Source of the DNA: Maribacter spongiicola
Lineage (GTDB): Bacteria; Bacteroidota; Bacteroidia; Flavobacteriales; Flavobacteriaceae
Length of the DNA: 64,000 nt
Direction: 5' to 3'
Assembly: GCF_004364165.1 (NCBI RefSeq)
Contig: NZ_SOAY01000014.1
Coordinates: 1-64,000 of the forward strand
This document shows positions 44,766-55,692 of this stretch, piece after piece (the first letter of the stretch is position 1; every line of letters begins with the position of its first letter). Below the pieces are notes generated by a model, which saw nothing but the letters and a program-made list of their open reading frames with translations, was not told the DNA's origin and did no database searches. The translations under genes were made by a program, and so were the position numbers.

Positions 44766-46253
44766 ATGTACCATTTAGGATTAGATATCGGCAGTTCATC
44801 TATTAAGATTGCTTTGGTAAATGCTTCGACCGGAAAAAGTGTTGGAGTAGTTACAGAGCCCGAGACAGAAATGTCTATGGAAGCTGTAAAAAACGGCTGG
44901 GCAGAACAAAGTCCGGAAGATTGGTGGCGCTACGTTTGTAGTGGTATCGAGAAATTATGTGTACAACAAAATATTAGCAAATCTGATATTTCAGGTATCG
45001 GTATATCATATCAAATGCACGGTCTAGTGCTTATTGATAAAGAAGGAAATACGCTTAGAAAATCTATAATTTGGTGCGATAGTAGGGCGGTAGGCATTGG
45101 TCAACAAGCCTATGAAGAAATAGGTGCAGAAACCTGTGATACCCATCTATTAAATTCACCTTCAAATTTTACGGCATCTAAGCTAAAATGGGTCAAAGAA
45201 AACGAACCAGAAATTTACGCGCAGATTTATAAGATGATGCTCCCGGGCGATTATATTGCATATAAATTATCGGGTGTTGCGAATACTACAGTCTCTGGTC
45301 TATCAGAAGGTATTTTTTGGGATTTCAAGAAAGATGCAATTGCTGATTTGGTATTAGATCAATACGGATTAGCTAAAGACATGATTCCTGATATCGTTGA
45401 TACCTTTTCTGTTCAATCTAAAGTAAATGAAAAAGGGGCAGCCGAAAGCGGACTTTCCATAGATACTCCAATACTATACAGAGCTGGTGATCAGCCAAAT
45501 AACGCATTGACTTTGAATGTTTTTAACCCTGGTGAAGTTGCTGCAACCGGTGGCACCTCTGGTGTCGTATATGCCGTAACCGATAACCTTTCGGTAAAAG
45601 AAAGTTCTCGTGTAAACAACTTTGCACATGTAAATTATTCTCCTGGTAAACCAGCTCGAATTGGTAAGCTTCTTTGCATAAATGGTGCGGGAATTCAATA
45701 CCGTTGGCTATTGAATAACCTCGATGTAGCTTCTTATGAAGAGATGAATACGTTAGCAGATGAGGTGCCAATTGGATCAGATGGTGTAGCTATGATACCG
45801 TTTGGTAACGGAGCCGAAAGAATGCTACAAAGTAAAGAAGTAGGTACAAGAATTCTCAACTTAAATTTAAATAACCACGGTAAAGGTCATTTATGTCGGG
45901 CAGCGTTAGAAGGCATTGCTTTTTCATTTGTTTACGGAATGGAAATCATGGAATCTGACGGAATAAAAGTGAACGTAATGCGTACAGGTAATGACAACCT
46001 ATTTCGCTCAGAAATTTTCTCAAACACAGTATCCACCTTAATCGGGTATGACATTGAAATCTATGATACTACCGGGGCAATTGGCGCGGCAAGAGCTGCG
46101 AATCTTCATAAAGGCGATTATGAAGCATTCGGAAAGGCAATTTTAGATAATGATTACGTAAAGACTTTTAGTCCGAAGAAAGATAAAAAAGCATACCAAG
46201 AAGCTTATGCAACTTGGAAAAAAGAATTAGAATTGATATTGAACAACTTATAA
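44766..46253 (+). CDS. xylB: Xylulokinase
   Basis: A 495-residue FGGY-family carbohydrate kinase that phosphorylates D-xylulose. The N-terminal ATP-binding motif is [15 protein letters not shown], with [13 protein letters not shown], the substrate region [11 protein letters not shown] and the late GGGARSP-equivalent [10 protein letters not shown] following. It starts 10 bases upstream of xylA, with which it forms the xylose operon. A LacI-type regulator three genes downstream is a likely controller. The final steps feed the pentose phosphate pathway. Confidence 0.94.
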   Translation: MYHLGLDIGSSSIKIALVNASTGKSVGVVTEPETEMSMEAVKNGWAEQSPEDWWRYVCSGIEKLCVQQNISKSDISGIGISYQMHGLVLIDKEGNTLRKSIIWCDSRAVGIGQQAYEEIGAETCDTHLLNSPSNFTASKLKWVKENEPEIYAQIYKMMLPGDYIAYKLSGVANTTVSGLSEGIFWDFKKDAIADLVLDQYGLAKDMIPDIVDTFSVQSKVNEKGAAESGLSIDTPILYRAGDQPNNALTLNVFNPGEVAATGGTSGVVYAVTDNLSVKESSRVNNFAHVNYSPGKPARIGKLLCINGAGIQYRWLLNNLDVASYEEMNTLADEVPIGSDGVAMIPFGNGAERMLQSKEVGTRILNLNLNNHGKGHLCRAALEGIAFSFVYGMEIMESDGIKVNVMRTGNDNLFRSEIFSNTVSTLIGYDIEIYDTTGAIGAARAANLHKGDYEAFGKAILDNDYVKTFSPKKDKKAYQEAYATWKKELELILNNL

Positions 46254-46263
46254 AATCAACATA

Positions 46264-47580
46264 ATGGCAAACAAAGAATATTTTAAAGGAATAGACAAAA
46301 TTAAATTTGAGGGTAAGGAATCTGATAATCCGTTAGCTTTTAAATACTACAATCCAGATCAAGTTGTTGCGGGTAAAACTATGAAGGAGCACTTTAAGTT
46401 TTCAACGGCATACTGGCATACATTCTGTGGTCAAGGTTCAGATCCATTTGGTCCTGGTACGCAGAGTTTTGAGTGGGATAAATCTTCTGATGCTGTACAA
46501 GCAGCTAAAGATAAGGCAGATGCAGCTTTTGAATTTTTTGACAAAATAGGATTTGACTACTACTGTTTTCATGATTTCGATTTAATTCAAGAAGCACCAA
46601 CCTTTGCAGAATCTGAAAAAAGATTGGCAACGATTACAGATTACTTAAAAGAGAAGCAAAAAGAATCTGGTAAGAAATTACTTTGGGGAACAGCTAACTG
46701 CTTCTCAAACCCAAGATATATGAACGGTGCGGCTACCAACCCTGATTTTAATGTATTGGCAAGAGCAGGTGGTCAAATTAAATTAGCTCTAGATGCTACA
46801 ATCGCTTTAGGTGGCGAGAATTATGTGTTCTGGGGCGGTAGAGAAGGTTACATGTCTTTATTGAATACAGATTTAGGTCGTGAGGTAGATCATATGGGTC
46901 AGTTTTTGACTATGGCGAGAGATTATGCTCGTAGTCAAGGGTTCAAAGGAAACTTCTTTATTGAACCAAAACCAATGGAGCCAATGAAGCATCAGTATGA
47001 TTTTGATTGTGCCACAGCAATTGGGTTTTTAAAAGAGTACGGTTTGGAGAACGATTTTAAAATGAATATCGAAGTAAACCATGCCACGTTGGCACAACAC
47101 ACTTTTCAGCACGAAATTACTGTAGCCGCCAAAGCTGGTATGTTAGGTAGTATGGATGCGAACCGTGGAGATTATCAAAATGGTTGGGATACCGACCAAT
47201 TCCCTAATAACATTCAAGAAACTACCGAAGCCATGTTGGTATTTTTAGCTGCTGGCGGATTACAAGGTGGTGGAGTAAATTTTGATGCCAAAATAAGAAG
47301 AAATAGTACGGACTTAGAAGATGTGTTCCACGCACATATTGGTGGTGCAGATACCTTTGCAAGAGCATTGATCACTGCAGATAAAATTATAGAATCATCT
47401 TCATATAATAAGTTACGTGAAAACAGATACAGTTCTTTTGATTCTGGTAAAGGAAAAGATTTTGAAAACGGTAAGTTAGATATGAAAGATCTTTACAATA
47501 TCGCCAAAGAAAATGGTGAGTTGGAATTACAGAGTGGTAAGCAAGAACTGTTCGAGAATATCATCAACCAATACATATAA
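46264..47580 (+). CDS. xylA: Xylose isomerase
   Basis: The 438-residue class II xylose isomerase converts D-xylose to D-xylulose. Metal- and substrate-binding motifs are intact: [34 protein letters not shown] and GSMDANRGD. The length is typical of the longer class II enzymes. It follows xylB in the same operon. The operon encodes no xylose transporter within this window. Confidence 0.97.
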   Translation: MANKEYFKGIDKIKFEGKESDNPLAFKYYNPDQVVAGKTMKEHFKFSTAYWHTFCGQGSDPFGPGTQSFEWDKSSDAVQAAKDKADAAFEFFDKIGFDYYCFHDFDLIQEAPTFAESEKRLATITDYLKEKQKESGKKLLWGTANCFSNPRYMNGAATNPDFNVLARAGGQIKLALDATIALGGENYVFWGGREGYMSLLNTDLGREVDHMGQFLTMARDYARSQGFKGNFFIEPKPMEPMKHQYDFDCATAIGFLKEYGLENDFKMNIEVNHATLAQHTFQHEITVAAKAGMLGSMDANRGDYQNGWDTDQFPNNIQETTEAMLVFLAAGGLQGGGVNFDAKIRRNSTDLEDVFHAHIGGADTFARALITADKIIESSSYNKLRENRYSSFDSGKGKDFENGKLDMKDLYNIAKENGELELQSGKQELFENIINQYI

Positions 47581-47625
47581 ATAATATAGCTAATCAACAA
47601 CCTATATTTTTTTGACTTAGGTCAA

Positions 47626-47662
47626 CTAAGCTATCATTAGAAATTAGATAATGATAGCTTAG
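47626..47662. terminator. 14-bp inverted repeat between convergent genes
   Basis: CTAAGCTATCATTA and TAATGATAGCTTAG are perfect complements around a 9-base centre. The right arm covers the stop codon of the minus-strand LRR gene. It has no long T-run, so it is either a weak bidirectional terminator or a transcript-end stabilising hairpin. A second hairpin (TTGACTTAGGTCAA) lies just to its left. Confidence 0.55.
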
Positions 47663-49002
47663 TGATATGTTTTATTATTTACTTTAAAAACAGTATTTGG
47701 TAAAGCTTCTTTTAGTTCTTGAATACTGATAAATGTCTCATCAATATCATAACTATGCAGCCAAACTTCTTGTAATTTGGTCAATTTAGTCAAAACAGAA
47801 AAATCCTTTATTTTTAAATTATTAAGTTCCAAATATTCTAGATCAAGTAAATTCTCTAATACGGTTATATCTGTAATTTTATTTTTACTGATATTTAACT
47901 TGGTCAATTTATTCATACCAGTTAAAAAAGAAATATCGGCTATACTATCGTTAGAATACATTGATAAATCTCTCATCTCTGTCAAATTTTCCAAAAAAGA
48001 AAAATCTGATATATTGTCGTTTGAAGTAAAACTCAATTTTTTAAGGTTAGTTAGCTCACCAATAACCGTTGCATCTTCTACATAACGTGCAGTAGTCATT
48101 AATAGAGAATCTAATTGAGGCAATGAAGCCAAAGGTGTTAAGTCTCGTAATCCGTAAGTATACGTGAGATTTAATGTTTTTAACTTCTTTAAATTTGTTA
48201 GGTAGCTAATGTCATTAATGCCTGTATTCCAACCAAGATGTAAATAAGTCAACTCAGTTAAACCTCCAATTGATTGAACTTCCGTTATTTGATTATTCGC
48301 TAAATTCAAATAGGTAATATCTTTTAAATTACTGAGTGCTTTAATGTTTGTTAATGGCACTTGAAAACCTTTTCCATAAAAATTTACATAATGAAGATTT
48401 GTGCAGTACTCTAGACCGGTCAGCGTTTCAGGAAGGTCATAAGGTTCCATTGCGTCATAAAATGGAATAGATTCATCTAATGGCAGGCTTGTTATTGACT
48501 CAAGTTCTTCCCTAGTAAATTTACCTTCAGGCTTTAAAAGGGCATCACGTACTATTTGTTCTATTGCAGGGTCTTCAATTTTGATTGTATCAGAAGTAAA
48601 TCGATATATCGGGCTCAACGTTTCACCTTTATCTCTATTTGTTAATACTATTTGCCAAAAATAAGTGGTTTCTGGATCCAGTAAAAAGTCAATTTGAAAA
48701 TCAGTTTCGGTATGGTCGGTTGCAATCGTTTCTAAATTATTTTCAGAGGTACCTAAACGAACAGAGTATTTTATAATCTCGCCTTCTAAAGCATTTTTAA
48801 CATTCCATTCAAGTATAGGGACAGGTAATAGTTTAACTTCTAATGACTTGTCAATGGGAGTAGTTAAAGTATTAAATTCTAATACAGGTAATTCTTGTTG
48901 AGGTTCTTCTACAGTCGGTGTGGTTGAGGTTTCTTTGCTACAAGAAGCAACTAAAAGAATTGTAAAGAAAATGAAGCAAAAGGTCGATTTTATAGTTTTC
49001 AT
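47659..49002 (-). CDS. Leucine-rich-repeat lipoprotein
   Basis: A 447-residue lipoprotein (lipobox VASC, Cys21) probably displayed on the cell surface. After the signal there is a fibronectin-III-like segment (about 40-130: LEWNVKNALEGEIIKYSVRLGTS and later TYFWQIVLTNRDKGE). From about residue 180 there are internalin-type LRRs (NLKDITYLNLANNQITEV, KLTKLNISKNKITDITVLENLLDLEYLELNN). It likely binds a protein or polysaccharide outside the cell. It lies on the opposite strand between xylA and the LacI regulator, which it may have separated by insertion. The function is unknown. Confidence 0.87.
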   Translation of the reverse strand: MKTIKSTFCFIFFTILLVASCSKETSTTPTVEEPQQELPVLEFNTLTTPIDKSLEVKLLPVPILEWNVKNALEGEIIKYSVRLGTSENNLETIATDHTETDFQIDFLLDPETTYFWQIVLTNRDKGETLSPIYRFTSDTIKIEDPAIEQIVRDALLKPEGKFTREELESITSLPLDESIPFYDAMEPYDLPETLTGLEYCTNLHYVNFYGKGFQVPLTNIKALSNLKDITYLNLANNQITEVQSIGGLTELTYLHLGWNTGINDISYLTNLKKLKTLNLTYTYGLRDLTPLASLPQLDSLLMTTARYVEDATVIGELTNLKKLSFTSNDNISDFSFLENLTEMRDLSMYSNDSIADISFLTGMNKLTKLNISKNKITDITVLENLLDLEYLELNNLKIKDFSVLTKLTKLQEVWLHSYDIDETFISIQELKEALPNTVFKVNNKTYH

Positions 49003-49185
49003 TTAAATTTGATATACAAATAAGAGATTATAAAACGCAATTACTATTTTTTTAGTGCTTAAAAATGAATATGTTTTAGAAGCTAACTTACAAATTAAAT
49101 AAACTGTTCAACTGTTAAAAGCTTTGATACCGTTTTAGTTTTCTATATTCGAAGTAAAAAAGGCGATTGTCAATTAAATTGATGC

Positions 49186-50202
49186 ATGAAAAAAGTAACT
49201 CTAAAGGATATTGCCGGACATTTTGGTGTTTCTATCTCTACCGTTTCAAAAGCGATAAATGATAGTCACGAAATCAGTAATGACCTTAAGGTAAAAATTC
49301 AGGCCTACGCAAAAGAAAAACATTATAAACCCAATAGGCTTGCGCTTAATTTATTAAATAGAAGTACGAAGACCATTGGGGTGGTGGTGCCAAATATTTT
49401 AAATTATTTTTTCGTTCAGGTACTCTATGGTATCGAAAAGGTGGCTAATGAAAGCGGATATAACATTATTAGTTGCATTAGTAACGAGTCCAAAGCTAAA
49501 GAAACAAAGACGCTAGAGTTTTTTGATGCCGGTACGGTAGATGGTGTTATTATGTCCCTTGCGGAAGAAAGTCAGAATGAGGATAAGCACGATGCGTTAA
49601 TAGATGTTATTAATAATGATATACCAGTAGTTCTTTTTGATAGGGTTTCAGATAATGTGCAATGCGATAAAGTAGTCGTAGATGATCTTGAAGCAGGTTA
49701 TAAAATCACGAAGTACTTAATAAATATCGGCTGTAAAAATATTGCGGTAGTAAACCCTATTTCTAGCTCAAGCGTTGGGAAATTGAGACTACAAGGATAC
49801 AAAAAGGCGTTGGAAGAATTAGATATTCCGTTTGATCCTAAGCTAGTTATCAACCTTACCGTAAAAGATGATTTAGATTTATTGATGTCTTTTCTACTGA
49901 ATTATAAAACGATAGATGGTATCATAGGTATTGATGAATTAATTGCCGTTCAAGTTTTAGAAGTGGTTAAAGCAAGAGGGTATAACGTACCAAATGATAT
50001 TTCAATAATTGGCTTTACAAACGGTCAGTTATCTAAATACGTAACACCGTCACTAACGATGGTAAGTCAGCATGGTAAATATATAGGGGAGCAAACCGCT
50101 AAATTATTGATTAGCAGAATTAAAAATCCTGGTTTACCTTATGAGACTATGGTTGTGAAAACCAGCTTGCTGGTAAGAGATTCCACCAAAAAATTACAAT
50201 AA
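49186..50202 (+). CDS. LacI-family transcriptional regulator
   Basis: A 338-residue regulator with an N-terminal LacI helix-turn-helix (VTLKDIAGHFGVSISTVSKAINDSHEIS) and a periplasmic-binding-protein-like effector domain (RSTKTIGVVVPNILNYFFVQVL...). Its position near xylBA suggests control of xylose use, though the LRR gene lies between and the Gfo/Idh and esterase genes on the other side are also candidates. The last base of its stop codon is one base from the stop of the convergent Gfo/Idh gene. I could not identify its operator. Confidence 0.92.
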   Translation: MKKVTLKDIAGHFGVSISTVSKAINDSHEISNDLKVKIQAYAKEKHYKPNRLALNLLNRSTKTIGVVVPNILNYFFVQVLYGIEKVANESGYNIISCISNESKAKETKTLEFFDAGTVDGVIMSLAEESQNEDKHDALIDVINNDIPVVLFDRVSDNVQCDKVVVDDLEAGYKITKYLINIGCKNIAVVNPISSSSVGKLRLQGYKKALEELDIPFDPKLVINLTVKDDLDLLMSFLLNYKTIDGIIGIDELIAVQVLEVVKARGYNVPNDISIIGFTNGQLSKYVTPSLTMVSQHGKYIGEQTAKLLISRIKNPGLPYETMVVKTSLLVRDSTKKLQ

Positions 50203-50203
50203 A

Positions 50204-51577
50204 CTAGACCGAATCTGGGTGTGGGTGTTTCCATTCGCCACGGTAGTCACGTTGCAATAATGCAGTAGCTTCAGGGTCATTTAAAACCGTTCTACTTTCT
50301 GGCTCATATATTAAAGGTCTTTTCAGATCCATCGATAAATTTGCCAAAATACAACTAGCGGTAGAAATGTGTCCATTTTCAATATCAGCAACAGGCTTGG
50401 TATTATTTTGAATCGCATTCAAGAAATCTATCATATGCCTACGAGTAGCAGGTGCAGCATGCAATTCTATGTCTTTTTCAGTAAGATCTTCAGGGTATTT
50501 CTCTTTCTCATAAACAACATCAAAGCGAATAGTTTCACTACCGTCTACAGGTATAAATTCCGCTTTCATTACATCGCCCTTTAGAACACCTTTTTCTCCG
50601 TATACTTTAAAAGCCCAGGGATAATCTTTGTCATCTGGGTTTCCCCATGTTCTATGCTGCCAATTACAATTATGTTCGTCATATTCGAATACGGCAGATT
50701 GGGTGTCAGATATGTTCGATTTTCCATCTTTTTGAACAAAAATTCCGCCTTCAGAACTAATACGTTTGGGCCAACCTAAGTCAAGCATCCAACGAATGGT
50801 ATCTAGCATGTGTACACACATATCACCTGTAATTCCGTTTCCATATTCTCGAAATGTACGCCACCATCTTTTGTGCGGTAATCCGTCATAAGGTCTCATA
50901 GGTGCGGGACCTGTCCACATTTCATAGTCAAAGAAATCGGGAACTTCTTGCTCTGGCGGATTACCATTTGCGCGCATGTGGTAATAGCAACTCATATCTA
51001 CATGACCAATGGTGCCTAGCAAACCGGCATCAATAATTTGCTTTTTAGCATCTATAAGGTGCGGAGTACTTTTTCGCTGTGTACCCACTTGAACCACCCT
51101 GTTGTATTTTCTAGCAGCAGTGACCATTGCTTCACCCTCCATAACATCTACGCTAATCGGTTTTTGAACATAAACGTGAGCTCCAGATTTTAAGGCGGCG
51201 ATACAAGTTAAAGCATGCCAATGGTCTGGTGTACCTATTAAAACAATATCTAATTTGTCGCTTTTCAGCATGGTTCTGTAATCGGTAAATAGCTTTGGTT
51301 TTTTGCCATTTTTTTGCCGCTCAGAAACTAATTGTGCTGCAGTATTTAATTGATTGGTATCAACATCACAAAGCGAAACCACTTCTACATTTGCTACCTG
51401 AATAAGACGTAATAAGTCGCCTGTACCATACCAACCAGTACCGATAAGTGCTACTTTTTTTGGCTTTTCGTCTGCGAAAAATTCAAAAGAGTAAGAAGGT
51501 AAAGAAGTAAATAGTAGCGATGCCGATGCAGCTTTAATAAAATTTCTTCGCTTTAATGATTGAGGTTGGTTAGGCAT
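50204..51577 (-). CDS. Gfo/Idh/MocA family oxidoreductase, exported
   Basis: A 457-residue NAD(P)-binding oxidoreductase with an N-terminal twin-arginine-like signal (KRRNFIKAASASLLFTSLPSYS), which is common in the exported members of this family in Bacteroidetes. The Rossmann motif is ALIGTGWYGTGDLLR and the catalytic Lys is in VYVQKPIS. It may reduce or oxidise a sugar, or act as a GH109-type glycosidase through a bound NAD. It is divergent from the sialate O-acetylesterase, in a region of secreted sugar-modifying enzymes. Confidence 0.9.
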   Translation of the reverse strand: MPNQPQSLKRRNFIKAASASLLFTSLPSYSFEFFADEKPKKVALIGTGWYGTGDLLRLIQVANVEVVSLCDVDTNQLNTAAQLVSERQKNGKKPKLFTDYRTMLKSDKLDIVLIGTPDHWHALTCIAALKSGAHVYVQKPISVDVMEGEAMVTAARKYNRVVQVGTQRKSTPHLIDAKKQIIDAGLLGTIGHVDMSCYYHMRANGNPPEQEVPDFFDYEMWTGPAPMRPYDGLPHKRWWRTFREYGNGITGDMCVHMLDTIRWMLDLGWPKRISSEGGIFVQKDGKSNISDTQSAVFEYDEHNCNWQHRTWGNPDDKDYPWAFKVYGEKGVLKGDVMKAEFIPVDGSETIRFDVVYEKEKYPEDLTEKDIELHAAPATRRHMIDFLNAIQNNTKPVADIENGHISTASCILANLSMDLKRPLIYEPESRTVLNDPEATALLQRDYRGEWKHPHPDSV

Positions 51578-51721
51578 GACAAGTTGAGTTTAAGTAGAAT
51601 ATGAACATCACAAATAAAGTAGTTAAGATAGCAAATACTTCAAAAATAATATTGAATGATTATGAATTTGTTAATATGATACATAATTAGGTATATTTAA
51701 ATCAAAATTTTATCACATATA

Positions 51722-53101
51722 ATGAATTTGCGTTTTATCCTGATGATGCTGTGCCTGGTGGTTACCACTTTTGCCAAGGCTGAAATTACACTACCTAAAA
51801 TATTCTCTAATGAAATGGTCTTGCAGCGAGAAAGCGACGTTTTGTTGTATGGCTGGGCAGACCCTAATGAAGAGTTTACGATTTACACAAGTTGGAACGA
51901 TGAGGCTGTTGCCGTTAAAACAGGTAATGATGCAAAATGGGAAATGAATGTAAAAACACCAATAGCAGGCGGACCGTTTCAACTAACATTTAAGGGTAGT
52001 AAAAACGAAATTACTTTGAAAAATGTATTGATAGGCGAGGTGTGGCTTTGCTCTGGGCAAAGTAATATGGAGTGGAGTGCAAACAGTAAAATCGCGAATA
52101 GAGATTTTGAAGTCGAGAATGCAAATTATCCGAATATTCGATTGTTTACAGTAGCGAAGAGAACTGCTGATTATCCACAAGAAGATACGGCAGGTACATG
52201 GGTAGCTTGTTCGCCTGAAACCATGCAAGATTTTAGTGCAGTTGCCTATTTTTTTGCAAGAAAGGTACAAGAAGAATTAAACATTCCGGTCGGATTGATA
52301 GATAACGCATGGGGAGCATCTAGCGCAGAAGTCTGGACTCCTGCGTCTGTTTTTAAAGCATACCCTGGATTGGTAGAAGCGCACAAAAAAGTAGAACCAA
52401 ATAAATGGGTAACGGTAGAGAAATCTACTTTGTATAATGGAATGATTGCACCGTTGACCAAGTTTAAAATTGCTGGTACACTTTGGTGTCAAGGCGAAGC
52501 TAATACGGTAAACGCAGAAAGCTACCAAAAGCTTTTTAGTGAAATGATTACTTCTTGGCGTACAGAATGGAATAACGATTTTCCATTTTACTATGTGCAA
52601 ATAGCGCCATTTAAATATGATCAAGAGTTTGCGGGTGGTATGGTACGCGACCAGCAACGAAGAACTTTAGCGTTGAAAAATACGGGTATGGCTATGACCA
52701 GTGATATTTGTACGACCGAAAACATTCACCCTTTAAACAAACAAGATGTAGGTTTACGATTGGCGAATATCGCGTTGAAAAATCACTACGGTTTATTAGC
52801 CGATCAAGAAGTTTATGGTCCGCTTTACGAGTCTTTTGAAGTAGAGGGCAATCAATTAAAAGTGAAGTTCACTCACGCTGACGGATTATATAATAAAGGA
52901 AAGAAAATAACTTTGTTTGAAGTTTCAAATGCTGCGGGAGAATGGTTTTCTGCGAAGGCAAAATTGAAGAATAATGAAGTAGTGGTAAGCTCAAAAGAAG
53001 TGAAAAATCCGACAGGGGTGAGGTATGCTTTTAATAGTACAGACATAGGTACCTTGTTCAATAAAGAGGGTTTGCCGGCTTCTACATTTATAAGTGAATA
53101 A
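51722..53101 (+). CDS. Secreted sialate O-acetylesterase (SGNH-type)
   Basis: A 459-residue exported esterase. After the signal peptide (ILMMLCLVVTTFAKA) it carries GEVWLCSGQSNMEW with the catalytic Ser, WGASSAEVW, WCQGEANT and the late catalytic D-x-x-H pattern near ENIHPLNK. The family removes O-acetyl groups from sialic acids or from acetylated polysaccharides such as xylan. Next to xylose genes, a xylan deacetylase role is equally plausible. It stands first in a plus-strand run with the GMC dehydrogenase. Confidence 0.92.
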   Translation: MNLRFILMMLCLVVTTFAKAEITLPKIFSNEMVLQRESDVLLYGWADPNEEFTIYTSWNDEAVAVKTGNDAKWEMNVKTPIAGGPFQLTFKGSKNEITLKNVLIGEVWLCSGQSNMEWSANSKIANRDFEVENANYPNIRLFTVAKRTADYPQEDTAGTWVACSPETMQDFSAVAYFFARKVQEELNIPVGLIDNAWGASSAEVWTPASVFKAYPGLVEAHKKVEPNKWVTVEKSTLYNGMIAPLTKFKIAGTLWCQGEANTVNAESYQKLFSEMITSWRTEWNNDFPFYYVQIAPFKYDQEFAGGMVRDQQRRTLALKNTGMAMTSDICTTENIHPLNKQDVGLRLANIALKNHYGLLADQEVYGPLYESFEVEGNQLKVKFTHADGLYNKGKKITLFEVSNAAGEWFSAKAKLKNNEVVVSSKEVKNPTGVRYAFNSTDIGTLFNKEGLPASTFISE

Positions 53102-53232
53102 CAACGTTGCCATAAACTGACTAATGTGCTTAAAAAATATCCGTCCGTCCAGTAACGAATGTTATTCAGCTAAAAACACAGGTTTTTATTTTATTAAATA
53201 GTTAAATTGTAATCAATAACTAATTTCAAATT

Positions 53233-54954
53233 ATGCAGATAAAAGAATCCTCAGAAATCTTTGATGTTATCATCGTAGGTTCAGGAGCTGGTGGTGGTAT
53301 GGCTACCAAACAATTGGCAGATGCAGGTTTAAATGTAGCTGTTGTAGAAGCGGGTCCATTTTTTGACCCTGCTGATCCAAAGACTATGACGCAATTAAAA
53401 CAACCATATGATTCACCACGAAGAGGAGCAGGAACAACACGTGCTTTTGGTGAGTGGGATATGTCTTGGGGAGACTGGGAAGTAGAAGGAGAGCCATATA
53501 CACACGCAGAAGGTACTGAATTTAAGTGGTGGCGTGCAAGAATGCTAGGAGGACGAACCAATCACTGGGGACGTATTTCTTTACGTTTCGGACCTAAAGA
53601 TTTTAAAGGGAAAACCCGTGATGGCCATGGCGATGACTGGCCAATAGGATATGAAGATGTTAAACCATATTACGATAAATTAGACAAGTTAATTGGTGTT
53701 TTTGGCACCAATGAAGGTAGAGAAAATGATCCTGACGGATTTTTTCTTCCTCCCCCGAAACCAAGATTGCACGAGTTATTTTATATCAATGGAGCAAAGA
53801 AGTCGAACATACCGGTGATACCGGGTAGACTTTCAATGCTGACCAAAAGAATTAATGAAGACCGTGGCGTTTGTTTCTATTGCGGACAATGTGGAAGATC
53901 ATGTCAAATTTATGCCGATTTCTCAGCAGGTAGTTGTTTGATCTTTCCGGCTCAAAAGAGTGGTGGTCAAGTTAAACTATTTGTGAATTCAATGGTACGT
54001 GAGGTACTGACCAATGAAGAAGGTAAGGCAACAGGTGTATCGTACATTAACAAAGAAGATAGAAAAGAATATACACTTAGAGGTAAAGTGGTCGTTTTAG
54101 CTGCATCTGCATGTAGTTCTGCACGTATACTTTTAAACTCTAAGAGTAAGCAGCACCCTAACGGATTAGGAAACAGTAGTAATCTTGTTGGTAGATATTT
54201 ACATGATTCTACCGGATCAGGTGCAGCAGGTGTTATACCAGGATTAATGAATAGAAAGACATCTTACAATGAAGATGGTGTAGGTGGTATGCACGTATAC
54301 TCACCATGGTGGGGCGATAACTCAAAACTAAATTTCCCAAGAGGATATCATATTGAAGTTTGGGGAGGCATGAGTCAACCTAACTACGGTTTTGGTTGGG
54401 ATCCAAATGCCTTGAACCAATACTTCGGATTAAAATCTGGAGGATATGGTGAGAGTTTGCGTGATGATGTAAAGAAATACTACGGATCTGTAATAGGATT
54501 TGGTGGTCGTGGAGAAGCAATTGCTTACAAAGACAATTACTGTGAAATCGATCCTACGACAGTAGATCAATTTGGTATACCTGTTTTAAAGTTTAACTAT
54601 AAGCATTCAGAGTACGAGGTAAACCAGGCAAAACACATGCAAGATACCTTTGAAGAGATTATTCATAATATGGGTGGTCATTACTTAGGAGACAAGCCAG
54701 GTAAGGATAAAGATTACGGATTGAACAAACCAGGTGAGATTATTCACGAGGTAGGTACGACAAGAATGGGAGATGATCCTAAAACATCGGTGACCAATAA
54801 ATATCAGCAGTTACATGATGCAGACAATGTATTTATAGTAGATGCAGGGGTATTTGTATCTCAAGCAGATAAGAACTGTACTTGGACGATTATGGCGCTT
54901 TCTTGGAGAGCTTCAGATTATATCATTGAACAATTAAAGGCACAAAATATTTAG
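53233..54954 (+). CDS. GMC-family FAD sugar dehydrogenase with Fe-S-type Cys cluster
   Basis: A 573-residue GMC oxidoreductase. The FAD motif is DVIIVGSGAGGGMATKQLADAG. The C-terminal GMC_C part is HEVGTTRMG and later VDAGVFVSQADKNCTWTIMALSWRA. A Cys group at C214, C217, C220, C224 (CFYCGQCGRSC) plus C235 lies at the place where the bacterial FAD-glucose dehydrogenase binds a 3Fe-4S cluster. The next gene encodes the matching small subunit with a TAT-like signal, so the pair is probably exported as a complex. It likely oxidises a sugar or glycoside in the periplasm. A sugar 3-dehydrogenase activity is inferred. Confidence 0.9.
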   Translation: MQIKESSEIFDVIIVGSGAGGGMATKQLADAGLNVAVVEAGPFFDPADPKTMTQLKQPYDSPRRGAGTTRAFGEWDMSWGDWEVEGEPYTHAEGTEFKWWRARMLGGRTNHWGRISLRFGPKDFKGKTRDGHGDDWPIGYEDVKPYYDKLDKLIGVFGTNEGRENDPDGFFLPPPKPRLHELFYINGAKKSNIPVIPGRLSMLTKRINEDRGVCFYCGQCGRSCQIYADFSAGSCLIFPAQKSGGQVKLFVNSMVREVLTNEEGKATGVSYINKEDRKEYTLRGKVVVLAASACSSARILLNSKSKQHPNGLGNSSNLVGRYLHDSTGSGAAGVIPGLMNRKTSYNEDGVGGMHVYSPWWGDNSKLNFPRGYHIEVWGGMSQPNYGFGWDPNALNQYFGLKSGGYGESLRDDVKKYYGSVIGFGGRGEAIAYKDNYCEIDPTTVDQFGIPVLKFNYKHSEYEVNQAKHMQDTFEEIIHNMGGHYLGDKPGKDKDYGLNKPGEIIHEVGTTRMGDDPKTSVTNKYQQLHDADNVFIVDAGVFVSQADKNCTWTIMALSWRASDYIIEQLKAQNI

Positions 54955-54955
54955 G

Positions 54956-55681
54956 ATGATGGATAGAAGAAAGAGTTTACAAACTTTAATACTTGGTGGT
55001 GCTGCGGCAACCTCTGGGCTAGTCTTCAATTCATGTAAGACTGAGAATGGCGAATCTGTAGATGAGGTAATTTCAACCAGCAGTGAGAAGTTTTTTGGTA
55101 GAACACCAGAAGAATTGGATCGCATTGAGAAACTGAACGCAGAGCAGTTGTTCAATGAGCATGAGATGGAAACTATCGCAGCTTTAAGTGTGGTAATACT
55201 TCCTCCAAAAGAACCACATGGTGGCCCTATAGAGGCGGAAGTACCGGCACTTGTAGAATTTATGGGTAAAGATATTCCAGAAATGGCGCCTACACTGTTA
55301 GGTGGTTTAATGTGGTTAGATCATAAAAGTAATACGGAGTTCGGTACCGAATTTAAGTCGGCCACCTTAGAGCAGAAAAAACAGATTTGTGATGAAATCT
55401 GCTGGCATGATACTGAGAAACCATTAAGCGAGCAACCATTAGAAATTCAATTTTTCTATACCATGCGTGGCCTAACCGTAACAGGTTACTACACCTCTAA
55501 AGTTGGTATTGCTGATTTAGGATATAAAGGAAATTCACCTAATGTTTGGGATGGTGTACCACAAGATGTACTTGACCAGCACGGTGTAGCTTATGATCCA
55601 GCTTGGATTGCAAAATGTGTAGACCAAAGTCAACGTAACGTTATGGCTGAATGGGATGACGAAGGAAATTTACTTACGTAA
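54956..55681 (+). CDS. Gluconate 2-dehydrogenase subunit 3 family protein
   Basis: A 241-residue partner of the GMC dehydrogenase, starting 1 base after it. The signal (MMDRRKSLQTLILGGAAATSGLVFNSC) has the twin-arginine-like DRRKSL and a Cys that might be lipid-modified. The rest is the Gluconate_2-dh3 fold. In characterised complexes this subunit exports the FAD subunit and shields its cluster. Its presence indicates that the GMC enzyme works on the far side of the inner membrane. Confidence 0.92.
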   Translation: MMDRRKSLQTLILGGAAATSGLVFNSCKTENGESVDEVISTSSEKFFGRTPEELDRIEKLNAEQLFNEHEMETIAALSVVILPPKEPHGGPIEAEVPALVEFMGKDIPEMAPTLLGGLMWLDHKSNTEFGTEFKSATLEQKKQICDEICWHDTEKPLSEQPLEIQFFYTMRGLTVTGYYTSKVGIADLGYKGNSPNVWDGVPQDVLDQHGVAYDPAWIAKCVDQSQRNVMAEWDDEGNLLT

Positions 55682-55692
55682 TAGATAGTAAG

